64,000 nucleotides of DNA, from NCBI GenBank assembly GCA_049724395.1, contig JAUGWO010000155.1, forward strand, positions 88,831 through 152,830, given 5' to 3'. Each line of letters opens with the position of its first letter. Position 1 is the first letter of the stretch. A model generated the notes under the pieces. It did no database searches. It saw only the letters and a list, made by a program, of their open reading frames with translations, and was not told the origin of the DNA. Origin of the DNA: Spongospora subterranea f. sp. subterranea (Eukaryota; Endomyxa: Phytomyxea; Phytomyxea; Plasmodiophorida). The position numbers and the translations under genes are program-made. Below, piece after piece: positions 33,641 to 44,930 of this stretch.

Positions 33641-34111
33641 GAGACGCTGCTGATGACGGTTAGATAACGGTGATAACAGTAATGGGAGTTCAGTACCTCG
33701 ACCGATGGCGACGATTTTTGTGTCAAGACCTAGGACGATTTTATCAGGACGGCCGTGGGGAAGTTCAAGTATTACTGTCGAAAAGAGGCAGCAATACTGT
33801 ATGAAACACAGCACATTACACAACGGAAAGTCATCTTGGCCAGTGAACATTGTGAGAGTGTGTGGATCCGACTTGTCACAACGCTTCGAAACGCTCTAAG
33901 CGTTTCCGACAAGTACGGAATCATACTCGCTGACCATAAGGTTCTGTGCCTTCCATCGATCGTCGACTCCATTTTACGTATCAACATTTGAGTTTCGCTA
34001 GACCGTTTGGTGGTGGTTTATTAGTTTGGTGGTGCTGGTGAGAGAGATCGGGTGGGGAGGGCGGAGAAGAAAAGAAAGAGGGGGGGTAGGCGGAGCATCG
34101 AACGCTGCGAC
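33641..34111. other. No supportable gene; purine-rich tract
   Basis: Short ORFs on both strands at 33554-33990. A G/A-rich tract lies at about 34038-34095 (GAGAGAGATCGGG, AAAGAGGGGGGG). Confidence 0.35.
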
Positions 34112-34399
34112 TCAACCGAGGGAGTAAAGTGTCTGCAGGCTCCTTTTGACGAGGCGACGGTTCCTGCGGGCGATGGCCACCGACACGTCCGTGATAAGCT
34201 GCTCGAAAGAATGTTTGATGGCCTGCCGGCGGAGTAGATCGGTGTCGCTGAGGAGAGCTTTAAGAAGAGTCGTCCAGCCTTCGCCTAGAGCGCCATAAGT
34301 GTCAACGGACAGGGGGATGAAAGTAGCGTCCTTGGCTGCAAGGGATGGCTCTGGTTCTGCCCAACGCTGAAGGTCCTCATCGCCATCTGCGTCTATCAA
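34112..34399 (-). mobile_element. LINE-like ORF2 C-terminal fragment
   Basis: A 95-aa minus ORF contains FIPLSVDTYGALGEGWTTLL, resembling the C-terminal tail of non-LTR reverse transcriptase proteins (FxPxVxxTYGxxG...LL). It begins with MIDADGDEDLQRWAEPEPS. Only the end of the element is present; no reverse transcriptase domain or poly-A tail was found. Confidence 0.45.
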
Positions 34400-35053
34400 T
34401 AAATTCTTAACGGTGCTAATTCACGTGTTGAAGATCTCACCCAATAGCAACCGGCAGATGGTAGATATCAACCTCACTGGAGAACAATTTTTAACTTGAT
34501 CAATTGATATCAACAACCGTTTACAACTCAAAAATACTACATTCCAACAACACGGGCGCCACGATTAACCAGGACGGGGTCAGCGTCGACCCATCGTATT
34601 TCACGACACTTTTTAGATCATGCACACATAAGGATTACGTAGATTGATATTTTGTAGCTGTGAGATTAGTTGTGCCCATGTTTTGGAATAAACGGTTTGA
34701 GCAATAGAACAATGCGACAAGGTCTATTCATCGTTGATATTGATTGTGTCAAGTTGGAATCTTCTTTAGTGAGAATCGAGAGGTCGTCGCGTGATTCCAT
34801 GAATATCCGCACAAAAGTATCAATCCCCTTGATATCTAGATCTCCAACACGTGAATCAGCACCGTCAAGAAATTATTGATAGACGCAGATGGCGAATATG
34901 ACTATGTTCGATATCATGCAATTAATCAATATCTTAGTTTACGTGGTGGTTGATTACGCTGGGTTTGCGTTTTGGAAGATATTAAAAAGGTCTGTTTAAT
35001 GACTGCCATAAAGGGGAGACGTCGTCATATGTAGAGAGACATTCTTATTTCGA

Positions 35054-35290
35054 ATGGACGTCTACGAGAGGATGGCAAAATTTGAGGGAGACGAGTTAAG
35101 GACTATTGTGGAGCCAACTCTTGAATCTGGAGAGCAAAAATTAGCTTTATCAACACACGATAAATCGTGTTTCAGCTCTTTCGACGGGAAAAAACTATCT
35201 GGATTGATGATAACCATATGTTATTATGGCCTAAGGGAGAAGGGAAGTGAAATGAATAAATATTTGTTTGAAAATTGGTAATTGTATCAG
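35054..35290 (+). mobile_element. DDE transposase fragment, copy A
   Basis: KFEGDELRTIVEPTLESGEQ, STHDKSCFSSFDGKK, and in the next frame TIWIDDNHMLLWPKGE. This is the motif region of a DDE-superfamily transposase common in fungi and protists (THDE.. / NDGKK..W / KG.GR). The frame changes after DGKK. It lies tail-to-tail with copy B. Confidence 0.6.
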
Positions 35291-35309
35291 AATTTCTGTG
35301 CGGTTCTGC

Positions 35310-35797
35310 GAGTTATCAAACACGATCAAAGCTTGACAACTCGGATGTAAAATCTTGAATATTGGCGAAACTTCATCGCCCAGCTGCTTTGCTAGGTCAG
35401 CATTCGTCTAGCATCCATTCAATAGGAGCGCCAGGGTTCTGAGCTTGCTGTTCAGCATCGAGTTTGAGGGGCCCATGGAAATCGCACAAGAATTCTGATA
35501 CCATTACAGTCTTCCGTTCTCCCTTAGGCGGTAATGGCATTTGGTTATCATCAATCCAGATAGTTTTTTTCCCGTCGAAAGAGTTGAAACACGATTCATC
35601 AAAACTAATTTTTGCTCTCCGGGTTTAAGCGTTGGCTCCACAATAGTCATCAACTCGTCTCCCTCAAATTTTGCCATCCTTCGTTGGGGTGACCGACAGG
35701 AGTAGCGACGATGAAGGTTCCCATGTTCGGTCAGAAACATCGTAGCCCTTCCAATCCACGAGGTACTGCATTTGTCCTCTAAACAAACGACACGCAA
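35310..35797 (-). mobile_element. DDE transposase fragment, copy B
   Basis: On the minus strand: KFEGDELMTIVEPTLKPGEQ, then in another frame TIWIDDNQMPLPPKGERKTV, MVSEFLCDFHGPLKLDAEQQ and PGAPIEWMLDEC. This extends further than copy A and confirms a DDE transposase (MVSEFL signature). Copies A and B face each other end to end and are close in sequence, so they look like a palindromic remnant of one element type. Not active: the frame is broken. Confidence 0.65.
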
Positions 35798-35799
35798 TG

Positions 35800-36362
35800 A
35801 CGTCTTTTACTTCGTACAATGGTTGCTGAGCATCATCCAAGGCGAAAGGGGGAGGATTACACTGTGTTTCCGATCAGGAACAGAAAATGGATCAGCATTC
35901 GGCAAAAAGTGTTCGTCCAACTGTCGATTCCAGATGATCTGCGATGTTGCCGGCAGGTTTTGGTATATTCGATTCAGACAATCACAGTTAATGATAGTCG
36001 GACCCCGTTGATGGTGTTCATCGCCCCTGCTAAATGTTGTAATTGATCTGACTCACTGTGATTCATCGATCGCTTCTTCCGGTGATCGTCGCCATTATTG
36101 CACTTCATTAAAAAATTTCAACAACAACATTCCATACCCCTATTCGATTAAAGACTAATCTCCCAGAATCCCACACGCTTTTCCAGGTCCTCAATGGAAT
36201 AGTAGGTTGTATGGTTTTATAGTTTGTCCAAACTGAAAGACTTGAAAGCGTTCAAAGTTTTTTTCATCACCAAAACGGGGTTGGGAGAATTGTCGCACCA
36301 CAAATAACAGGAACCAGAGAGCTATGAAAGATCAGATGGAATCACTTTTTTGTCGCTCGGTC
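35800..36362. other. No supportable gene
   Basis: Overlapping plus ORFs at 35772-36046 without recognised domain; the rest is empty. Confidence 0.35.
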
Positions 36363-36590
36363 TTATGCCAAAACACCAATCGCGCCCGTAGCTGCTGTTC
36401 TTACCACCATGGCGCCCGTTGTCACAGCAGCGGCGACCGCTGTTGCAGCTCCTGCCGTAAATGTGCCAATCGCACTTGCACACATAGCCACGAATGACAA
36501 TGGAGCAGGTCCAGCTACCGCTGTGCCAAATGCACCAAAACCGACCCCCATTCCAACCGTCGTTATGGCAATCATCGCGCCTAGACCCAT
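36363..36590 (-). CDS. Small Gly/Ala-rich hydrophobic protein, family member 1
   Basis: 75-aa minus ORF from an ATG at 36590 (MGLGAMIAITTVGMGVGFGA ... TGAMVVRTAATGAIGVLA). It is almost wholly hydrophobic, with Gly/Ala-rich helices. It resembles the neighbour at 36969-37199 in its start and its closing GAMV..AIG.LA pattern. Others of the cluster look like the IFI6/IFI27 (ISG12) family of small membrane proteins; this one is the most diverged. Confidence 0.5.
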   Translation of the reverse strand: MGLGAMIAITTVGMGVGFGAFGTAVAGPAPLSFVAMCASAIGTFTAGAATAVAAAVTTGAMVVRTAATGAIGVLA

Positions 36591-36968
36591 TTGATATTGA
36601 TAAAGCGCTCAGAACAACAAATGAGTCCTCCATTGTTGCCGACCGGTTCTGGTAGCTGACACTGCTGTTGAGTATTCATCGCCGCTTGTCATTGATTTAC
36701 TATTGTTCAACGTTCGCGTCTCCGTTAATCGTCGCCGGTACCGCTGTTGGTTGAAAAGATTTCAACAATCGATAAGCCATTCAACGATCTCTTCTTTCCT
36801 AACGACATCAATCTCCTGATCTCTCATCACGATCCTTTCTCAACGTCAACATTGTCGCGATTTATGAAAAGTTATTGAGAGGGGTTTGGGTCACTTGCCA
36901 TCACATGAACAAGAGGAACCAGAGCTTCGGGGAACACACGATGGGGAATCAGATTGGCCCGCTCCGTC

Positions 36969-37199
36969 TTATGCCAAACAGCCAATCGCTGCCACAATCA
37001 GACTTCCCGCCGCGACCATCGCTCCGGCCGTCAATATTCCAATTCCGCCCGCCCCTCCAGTCCCGAACGCCAATGCACTTCCTGCCGCCAATGAGATGGC
37101 ACTTAACCACATAGCCCCGGCCACCGGGGTCAACACGAACGCCCCCATGCCCATTGTCGTTGCCAACCCAGCGGCAATCATCACGCCCAGAAACCCCAT
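36969..37199 (-). CDS. Small hydrophobic ISG12-like protein, family member 2
   Basis: 76 aa from an ATG at 37199: MGFLGVMIAAGLATTMGMGA, FVLTPVAGAMWLSAISLAAG, GILTAGAMVAAGSLIVAAIG. An open frame continues upstream to 37769, but that part overlaps the tyrosinase 3' end and is not needed. It stands about 260 bases downstream of the tyrosinase stop on the same strand, as in the other two units. Confidence 0.55.
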   Translation of the reverse strand: MGFLGVMIAAGLATTMGMGAFVLTPVAGAMWLSAISLAAGSALAFGTGGAGGIGILTAGAMVAAGSLIVAAIGCLA

Positions 37200-37456
37200 C
37201 AATGGGGTTGAAAACTTCAAACAACAATGGCCGAAGTCAGTTGTAATTGCTGATTTTGACCGATTTCGGCCACACAGCTCATCCCGCCCCAGGAAAACAC
37301 ACATTTGTGGCCGGAGAACATGTGTAATCAATGTTCGACTTTCCTGAGCAAACATCAGCCTTGGCGATTTCCAATATTCGATTGTGATTCCGCGAAACCT
37401 GTGTGGGAATAAAGGAATAATGTGTTTACTGATTGAGTTGAGATGGGATTGAGCCG

Positions 37457-39247
37457 TTAAAAGCATTTCACATCGATATGATAATGAAGATTGGGTTGAC
37501 AAGGAATGGGCAGACCCGTTCTCAGATCGATCGTTTGGAACGTGATGGCGTTGTTCAGGGTCTCGGCGGTGGCGTTCAATCGCGCGGCGGCGCGTGTCAG
37601 ATCCACGATCCGATCCATGACGAAGGGCGAAGAATGTCCCATACCGAATAGCGCCGTCTTTCCGATCGTTCGACCGTTGAACACGGTTTCCAATGTGCAC
37701 GGTTCGGGGGTCGAACAGACCGATTCGATTCTCAACAGGATCCGGTCTTGAACAGGATCTGGAGTACAATCAGATTCAGGAAACGGCGACTCTTTCGTTG
37801 ATTTCGATCGGGGAAGTTTTCGTGGTGGTTCGGGCGCCGGAATCACGTATTGATTGACGGGCGATGGTGAAGGAGATGGATCGGGCAACTCGTTCTTGAC
37901 GGGTTCAGTGGGTTTCGCGGCGGATACGATGGCGATAACATTGTCGGGAAGCGCTGGCATGGTGAAGTGTGGTGCCGGGGGACCTGTGATCAAGGGCAGA
38001 ACCGGTTGGCCAATGTCAAGCTTGGTTCGAGTGGCGGAATAAACGGGTTCGCCACTGCCGTCGGCGATATGAACATGCTCGAACGACAGGGACGGGTTGC
38101 GGACGGTTGGCAACGAGATTGGGGCACGCTCCATCGGCGGCAGCGTCTCCAACGGGGAAACCGATCCAGGAATAAGTGGGGACAGTCCTTTGCCATAAAC
38201 GGTGACATCAGCGGCACCATTCGGGGACGTCAATCGCAACGCGGGAACGGGTTCCGGCGTCGATGGCGCTGGAGTATACGACATGACTGAGAACAACAGG
38301 TTTTTGTCCAACGAGGATGAACGACGCTGCATTCGCAGTTGCAAGGTTTGGCGCCATTGAACAATCGCGTCAGGGGAAACTCCTGCAGTCCAACCAGAGA
38401 AATCCCCAACGATGTCGCCAGCTCGAACCTCGTTGCCTCCAACATTGATGATAGTGTCATTGAACCCATCAGGGTATATTCCATCCGGATTCAATAACTG
38501 CCATTGGAACCATCGCCGATCCGTGTTGATGTGAAGACTCCAGAATACCTACAGGCACACACGAACATTGGTCAAAACTACGGTTTTAGTGGACAAAACG
38601 CCATTAGAACATACCGGATCATAAGCAGCCACATCTAAATACGCTAGTCCTCCACCAACTGAATTATGTTGAAGATTATGAGCATCTTCCAGCGCTATTG
38701 TATGCTCAACGAACGAATTGGTTGAATAGAGGGCGACATTCTCCTTCTCCCTCAGGTCAGTAATCGGCAACGGTTGCACTGGTGCGCGGACTGTTTCCGG
38801 TCCCGGATTGACTGGGGACCGGGCCTCCGTCGGCAACGTGACACTGTGCAACGGGTTGCGCTTGACCGTCCCATCACTGGCAATGTACGTCGGGTCGGTG
38901 AACGCCTTTGGCAACTGATCGCGACGACCATTCCAGTAAGGGATCGGGCAACCGACGGCCTGCTCCATGATCGCCAGATAGACCCGATGCCATAAGAGGA
39001 ACATGAGTTCGCCATGTGGACAAGCCCTCGTCTTATCGATCGATACGGTCGGCATACCGTGCCAGCCGGCAACGATGTAATAGCTGCCGTTGTCTAATGC
39101 TGCTTGGAGCATCTCACGATAGGCCAGTAGCTCTTGATCGGTCAGGGCCTCAATATTTCGTCGTCTGGTGGGCGGTTGTGCTTGTGCTGTTATCAGCATT
39201 ACAGCCATGATTAATATAACGGTCGTTATCGACCGCCTGGCACTCAT
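37457..39247 (-). CDS. Secreted tyrosinase (type-3 copper oxidase), 574 aa
   Basis: Exon 1 (39247-38615) and exon 2 (38548-37457) join in phase across a 66-nt intron (GTATGT...CTGTAG). Tyrosinases oxidise phenols to quinones, feeding melanin or cross-linking. A signal peptide is clear (ITTVILIMAVMLITAQAQ). Copper site A: His63 (GWHG), His78 (CPHG), His87 (LLWHRVY). Copper site B: His190 and His194 (DAHNLQHNSVGGG) and His217 (VFWSLHINTDRRWFQWQ); all six ligands are present. The exon boundary falls inside the CuB region. The C-terminal 300 residues are Pro/Ser-rich (LPDPSPSPSPVNQYVIP) and end in a Cys-containing domain (HYHIDVKCF). Two degraded relatives follow downstream in coordinates. Confidence 0.93.
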
Positions 39248-39835
39248 AATTCTGGTTTTTTTGTAAAATATAGAGAACTATTCGTGATCTGGTAGTTGAG
39301 TCGTTAGATTCCGACGCCACATTGACTCATCTTTTGTGTTAGTCAATGGTGAATAGGTTTGAACGGTTCGCCATCTCATCGATAACCTGTTTTTTAGCAT
39401 GGCGTGTGATTACAGGTCTTAGGTGAATATCTGTCATTGAAGACGGTGAATGTGATATCGTATATCTGAGAACATCAGGGATCAATGCGATAGTGTCAGA
39501 CCGAAATCTATTTGTCGACAGAACATAAGGATATACTCATATCTGGTTTTGTTGACCGATCTGTCGATACTAATCCTTCAAAAGGGTTTCATTGTATATG
39601 CGTTCTTCCATCGCTGTTTGAGATAGAGTTGACCAAAGCTGTACCGAATTTTAGAGTTCGAGTTTCCCCATTACCATGAGATCAACAGGAATCTTTTAGT
39701 GTGGTTGACATTCCTGATAGATCACTTTTAACCTTTCTTTGATTGCGGATTGGTTTATTTCTTCAGAGAAGAAGAGAGATTGAAGGACTCGTCGCATCAC
39801 ATAATAGATTTCCTGTCACCGGGACACTTGTAGTC
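39248..39835. other. Upstream region of the tyrosinase gene, duplicated in the array
   Basis: Holds the tyrosinase promoter. The stretch 39420-39530 (GTGAATATCTGTCATTGAAG, GATATCGTATA, GACAGAACATAAGGA) has counterparts at 40820-40925 and 42725-42840, so the duplication included 5' flank. Confidence 0.5.
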
Positions 39836-40093
39836 TTATAAGAACCCCAATATTACTCCCATAATAAATGATGCAATATAGATTGCTTTTGCAGAGAACA
39901 GCCAAGGGCAGGCAGATTGTAAAATGGCGGCGACCCCACCACCAGCGACAGAAGCGGGTAATGTTCCAACATGAGGGACCACAGTCCCGAATTGCGCCAT
40001 GGCCACCGGGACCAACGTGGCTGCCCCTTTGCCAAGAAGCGATGGCAATCCGACGCCAACAATCGCTCCAGCTGCCAACCCTAGAACACACAT
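39836..40093 (-). CDS. Small hydrophobic ISG12-like protein, family member 3
   Basis: 85 aa from an ATG at 40093. Core GAATLVPVAMAQFGTVVPHV, GTLPASVAGGGVAAILQS, then a second hydrophobic segment (IYIASFIMGVILGFL). The GT.hAS.A.GGVAA.LQS motif is the clearest sign of the IFI6/IFI27 family, whose members are small membrane proteins of mitochondria, ER or nuclear envelope. It sits at the downstream side of a degraded tyrosinase copy. Confidence 0.6.
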   Translation of the reverse strand: MCVLGLAAGAIVGVGLPSLLGKGAATLVPVAMAQFGTVVPHVGTLPASVAGGGVAAILQSACPWLFSAKAIYIASFIMGVILGFL

Positions 40094-40199
40094 CGCCGAT
40101 AGAGCTGTGGACTACAATGGCCGATTTGAATTGGTTTTCACGGGCCGGTGAAATTTACTGGTTTGTTTCAGCCACACAGCTCGGCGGGAGGAAAACCAT

Positions 40200-40925
40200 C
40201 GACACCCTAATCGGGGAATGCTTTATAGCGAACAATGACGCGTTCGACGATGGAATGCGGTTTCAAATGTGCACTGTCTGGAGGGCGAATTGATCGATTT
40301 GATCCTCGAAGGGATTTGGGTTTGAAGTGGCTCTGGAGTACTATCGGCATTCAGGAAACGGCGATTCCTTTCGTTGGTTTTGATCGGGGAAGTTTACGTT
40401 GGGGTTCGGGCGGAGGAATCACATACTGAAGGACCATCGATCGAGAAGGTGACGGATCGGCCAAATCAGTTGAACGGATTGGACATCACACGTTGGTTGT
40501 TGATGGAACTCGGTCTGGTGGAGGGTAAGATGGCGACAACATGTTCGGAAGGCCTCAGTGAGCGATGATGTAGGAAAAGCTGTAATAGCGGCAGCGTTGG
40601 TTGGCCAACGTTAAGCGTTGTTCGGACAGGTTCGCCGTTGCCGTCGGTATTACGACCAAGTCGGCAATACAGGAAAGGAGCTCGATCGGTCGGCAATTAG
40701 ATCAGGCCGAGAACGTGGCAGCGCTCGTGAGCTGTGACAATTTCATCGTTATTGTCCCTTTTGCCATACGCGCCATCTCATTGTTTATCTGTTTTCAGCA
40801 TCGCGTATCAGTACAGTTTTCAGGTGAAGATGTTCTTGAAGACGGCGTCCTATAGCTGGAATCATTAAAGACCAATATTGTTAAGTCAGAGCCGAATTTA
40901 TTGGCGGCAGAATATGAGGAAGTAA
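40200..40925 (-). pseudogene. Degraded tyrosinase copy, unit 2
   Basis: Similar to the 3' half of the 37457-39247 gene and its 5' flank, same strand. Landmarks: TCAAATGTGCACTGTCTGG versus CCAATGTGCACGGTTCGG, TTTTGATCGGGGAAGTTTAC versus TTTCGATCGGGGAAGTTTTC, and the GTTCGGGCG...GGAATCAC block. Most of the catalytic domain, including both copper sites, is missing and the remaining frame is broken. Confidence 0.75.
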
Positions 40926-41169
40926 AGAGGTTATCAAATACAATAGAATCCAGGCGATTCAGCTGCTTTTGATGACGACGGTACTGTATTTTTCAATGTT
41001 GTTTGAAGATGAAATATCTCAACGCCCCAGTTTCTCCAAGGTCCAGTTCACTGAAATTACTTTTTCATTGCTATATAGGATGAAACTGAACAAAACTGGT
41101 CCCAACTAAAGTCCCAATTGTCACCATGATGACGCCCAACCTGAATTACTTGGTGTGTGTCGACATTCC

Positions 41170-41290
41170 TCTCAGCTCATTTCACCACAGCCCCCTTTGT
41201 TCCACAGCCCCCTTTGCCCGGTAAAAGTTGGGACAGGAACTGGTGAATGGAAATTCATTCGTTGATTGTGACGATGGCAATTGACGATAA
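41170..41290. repeat. Flank duplicated at 43075-43190
   Basis: CAGCCCCCTTTG, GGGACAGGAACTGG, AATGGA.ATTCATTTCGTTGATTG-type and GACGATGGC occur in the same order at both places. It marks how far the tyrosinase/ISG12-like duplication reaches. Confidence 0.55.
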
Positions 41291-41886
41291 TTTCCCGGGT
41301 CCCAGAATTCTCCAAACTGCTGTTTCCAACGATCCACTTTAAAATGGTCATGATGTTCTGCTCTCCCTCTTCCGCCACCAGGATCTTGTTCGTCGCCTTG
41401 TTGAGTGCTGTACTCAAATTGTGTTTCCGTTTCTTGTTTCCAATGAAATTGGTTTGCTGTTTTATCGTCACGTTTTGTCGACGAGTGTAGAATTCTAACG
41501 TCCCCGTGTTCGACTCTAAAATCGGTTTTACGAGAAGCTTAATGAGTTTTATATTCCATTAATCTCGATCAACAAAGATGAGTTGGGAAATCCCTGATAT
41601 GAACGCACAGTATAAACCAGGAAACAAAGGTTGGAAAACAAAATTGGTGATGGTTCGTTTACTTTTCCAAATTGCTGTTCAATTGAGGGACTTCAACAAC
41701 CATATCCGCAAAACTGTGGCTACGTCTCTCATTCCTAATAGAAACCAGCGTTCTGATATCTCATCACGCCTTTTTCTACAAAGACAGCTAACAATTCATC
41801 GGGTTTACGACCAATTATTGGATTTATTGGGTTCGCACTTGATCTCAGGTGTGTTGCCTCGCGCGCCTCTTGTAATCTTATACCGA

Positions 41887-42069
41887 TCAAGCTGCTGTTA
41901 GGGCATGACTTAGGTGTTGCAAAAAGGCGGCGACACCTCCATCCGCCAAAGAAGCATGAATCGTCCCAACGCCCTCGATTACTTTTCCGAAGGCCCACAT
42001 TGCATACGGGACTAACGCGGCTGCCGCATTGCCAACGAGTTGACCTAACAACACTGGAACACCCATCAT
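41887..42069 (-). CDS. Small hydrophobic ISG12-like protein, family member 4
   Basis: 60 aa from an ATG at 42069: MMGVPVLLGQLVGNAAAALV, PYAMWAFGKVIEGVGTIHAS, LADGGVAAFLQHLSHALTAA. Lines up with member 3 over PxAMxxFGxVxxxVGTxxAS and GGVAAxLQ, but ends before the second hydrophobic segment. Same position relative to a tyrosinase remnant as members 2 and 3. Confidence 0.55.
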   Translation of the reverse strand: MMGVPVLLGQLVGNAAAALVPYAMWAFGKVIEGVGTIHASLADGGVAAFLQHLSHALTAA

Positions 42070-42229
42070 TGTATTGTGTATTTCGGTAGATCTGTGGAAA
42101 ATAATGGCCGAATGGGGGTGCCGTTAACCCCAACCGTTGAATTGCTGGTTTATTTCAGCCACACAGAGCAATCGGTGGCAGGAAAACCACCAACAAGTGA
42201 GGTGGGGAATATCCCATATCCAACAGTGA

Positions 42230-42790
42230 CGCCTTTCAGACCGTTTTGATCTGCATTGACGACATGTTGATTGTTGGTTGAACCTGTGTCTGGCGATGAA
42301 CCAGGTGGGGATAACCCCTCAATAAAGGATGATGTACGAGAAGCGGCGAATTGTGCCAGCGTTGTTGGCCAATGTTTAATCTTGGTTCGAACAGGACGCC
42401 GTTGCCGTCAAATACGAACAAGTGTGAAGACAGGAAAGGAGTTCAAACGGTCGGCAACAAGGCAGCGTTTTGTGTACCACAACGGTGTTGGCGACGTCAA
42501 TCGCAACGCGGGAACGCGGTTGGCAACGTTCAACGATGCAGGGAGGGATGTGATTGATCATCCCATCACTGACACGGTAGTCGGGTCGGTGAACGCCTCA
42601 GACAACTCATCTCCACGAACAATCCAGAACGAGAATAGGCCACAGTGACCCATCTTGATAATTGTGGCAATTTCAGCGATATTGTCCCTTTTGCCATGAC
42701 GCGCCATTTCATCATCGTTAACAGATTTCAGGTGAATATTTGTTATTGAAGACGATGGACTTGATATCCTATAGCTGGGATCATCCTAGA
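42230..42790 (-). pseudogene. Degraded tyrosinase copy, unit 3
   Basis: Keeps scraps of the tyrosinase gene on the minus strand. GTCGGGTCGGTGAACGCCT followed by CCAGAACGAG-type sequence matches 38887-38940 (catalytic domain). TTGGTTCGAACAGGACGCCG and CAATCGCAACGCGGGAACG match the C-terminal half, and the 5' flank (GGTGAATATTTGTTATTGAA) follows. No usable frame remains. Confidence 0.7.
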
Positions 42791-43212
42791 TCAGAGCTTT
42801 AGGAGCAGAGCCGAACTTACTGGCGGCACAAGATAAGGAACTAAAATGGGTATTTTGAAATACAATAGAATTTCGAGCGAGTTATCTGTTGACGACGGTC
42901 CGAGTTTTTAAACCTCATTCTTCAGAAGTTGTTAAATAATGAGATAACGATCCAGTTTCTCCAAGGTCCAGTTTACTGATATTTCGTTCTCATCGCCATA
43001 TGGGATGACGTTGAACAAAACTGGTCCATAGAGGCGAACCTGGATCAGTTGATGTGGGTGACATTCCTCTCAGCACAGTTCAACACAGCCTTTGTTGGAC
43101 TGAGGTATGGGACAGGAACTGGCCAATGGAGATTCATTTCGTTGATTGCGACGATGGCGACGATAGAGATTGACGACTATCAATCTCCAGGGGCGAAAAC
43201 TTCCAATTATCG

Positions 43213-43996
43213 ATGGCGCAGCGCAAACGCTGTAAGCGGTCGCGAAGAAGAACGGCTTCCCAGTACATCAGCAAGGACGCCTTTCGCAAATTCAATGCTA
43301 GCAATATGAACGGCAGGCGCGGTCGTAATCCGAAATACCAGACCGAGGAGACGTTCACCATCGACACTGATCGTGACTCGCCCAATGAGGTTATGGCTGT
43401 TATACAGAACAAGATTGGCATTAACGATAAGAATTCATTAACGATAGGGAATCTTCATCGTTAACGTCGCAAGCAACAGCAAGTCGATGAGAACCCTGGG
43501 TGAGTCGTGTCATCGACCGGATGCAATACTCGAACCGTGTCGACAATATTTCCCAGAAGGTTCTGGCGGATTGGAATGCACTGGCTACCAGGGAAACAGC
43601 GGCACGAATTCGACAGTCGTCTCGCAAACTGAACGTCGATGACGTCCTGAGTGATGATGAAACTTTTAAGGTTTATCGGGATGACAATGTATAGGTGCCG
43701 AAGAGTGTCGGGACCTTCGTGCCGGTCGAGAATGCCAAGAAGGGCATGACGGTAATGGTCGTGGCATCACTGATGTCTTCGATGGCACTGCCGCCATTCA
43801 TTATCGACACCGGCGAGTTCTGCACCTCCCTCATGAACGCGTGGAAGGACTACAATCGCTCATGTGTTCTGTTCAATAAGTCCCATTGGACGACCCTGAA
43901 CACATTCATCATCTATTCAGAGCTGATTCTGAGAACATACCCTGGAAAGTGTGTCCTTCTGGTAGTGGACCATTTTCTAGACAAATTTAGTGTTTG
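43213..43996 (+). mobile_element. pogo/Tigger-like DDE transposase remnant
   Basis: Three plus-strand frame segments in order: a basic N-terminal part (43213-43464), ISQKVLADWNALATRETAAR (43500-43694), and GTFVPVENAKKGMTVMVVAS, LPPFIIDTG, LFNKSHWTTLNTFIIYS, KCVLLVVDHFLDKFS (43695-43996). The last block is the DDE core of Tc1/mariner-related transposases (lPPfII, W, LLvvDh). Separated by stops; inactive. Confidence 0.55.
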
Positions 43997-44000
43997 ATGG

Positions 44001-44930
44001 ACGACACTACCACCAATCTATTGGTCGATAACAGAATGGCTATCGAATTCGACCCCGGGGGAATTCTGATTCCATTAAGAGGAAGTGTTCGATGAGATAG
44101 CGCCACTCATGTGGCGTTTAAAATCTGTGCGGTTTCTCTTCATTTACCGTTGAGATTCATTGCAAAGGTTGTGCACCAGGTCCGAGCCGCTCCGATCAAC
44201 GTTGTTCGATGCAACCAGCTGGCGTCTCCAATCTGGAGAAGAATGACGGCGATCTGAATCATCAGCCCATGCCAAAAACTCAAACGGGAACCACTATTCC
44301 AGTCCACGACATTCCCTCAATTCAATTGTTGTCAACATAGAGATATCGGGTTTGGAATCGCATTCAACCACTGCCATCGGATTGTTGACAATCTAGAGGG
44401 ATTATGTGCGTCCAGCCGTGTTCGAATTGTTCCCGATCAATCGTAAACCGGTAGGCCAGGGGCTCTGATCGTCAACAACCGGTCTGGTGAAGCGATTATA
44501 TCCTGCGACTGTGTCGTTGTTTTAGCGGTAAATATCGAAATTTGTTTATCACCTAAGACTATCGTGTGTCGCCGCGCGCAGACAATCCGGAAAACATTCG
44601 ATTTCATGGTGTCGTAAGGCGTGGAGGACGCGCGACGACCAGGACGTTGCTCTACACATCGTTTGGTCAGGATGAGCGAACTGCCAAAAAGCACTACGTA
44701 TCCGCCAACCTTGGCGGATCCACTTCAGTTAGTTTCTTCTGCTGATCGTCGCCCATTTGACTGTACAATTTGTGTTCTCATTTATAACGCAAACTCATTC
44801 CCTTTTTCTCATCAACTTTTGGAAACAACCAGTCGTCGAGTTTACAGCAAATTGATGATTTGTTATTGGTATTTGGAATGAAAATTACAGACCACAGCCA
44901 GATCATCGAAAAACGCAATAAATCGTTGGT
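44001..44930. other. No supportable gene
   Basis: A 69-codon plus ORF from an ATG at 44672 (MSELPKSTTYPPTLADPLQL, RRPFDCTIC) is protein-like but has no exon partners or domain; left unassigned. Confidence 0.35.

Noticed and set aside
37200-37769. Upstream extension of the 36969-37199 ORF to 266 codons
   Set aside because: It runs through the tyrosinase 3' end on the same strand in another frame; the hydrophobic protein is complete from the ATG at 37199.
41578-41901. 107-codon plus ORF with a proper ATG
   Set aside because: It overlaps the ISG12-like member 4 on the other strand, has no family and no neighbouring exons; coding value too uncertain.
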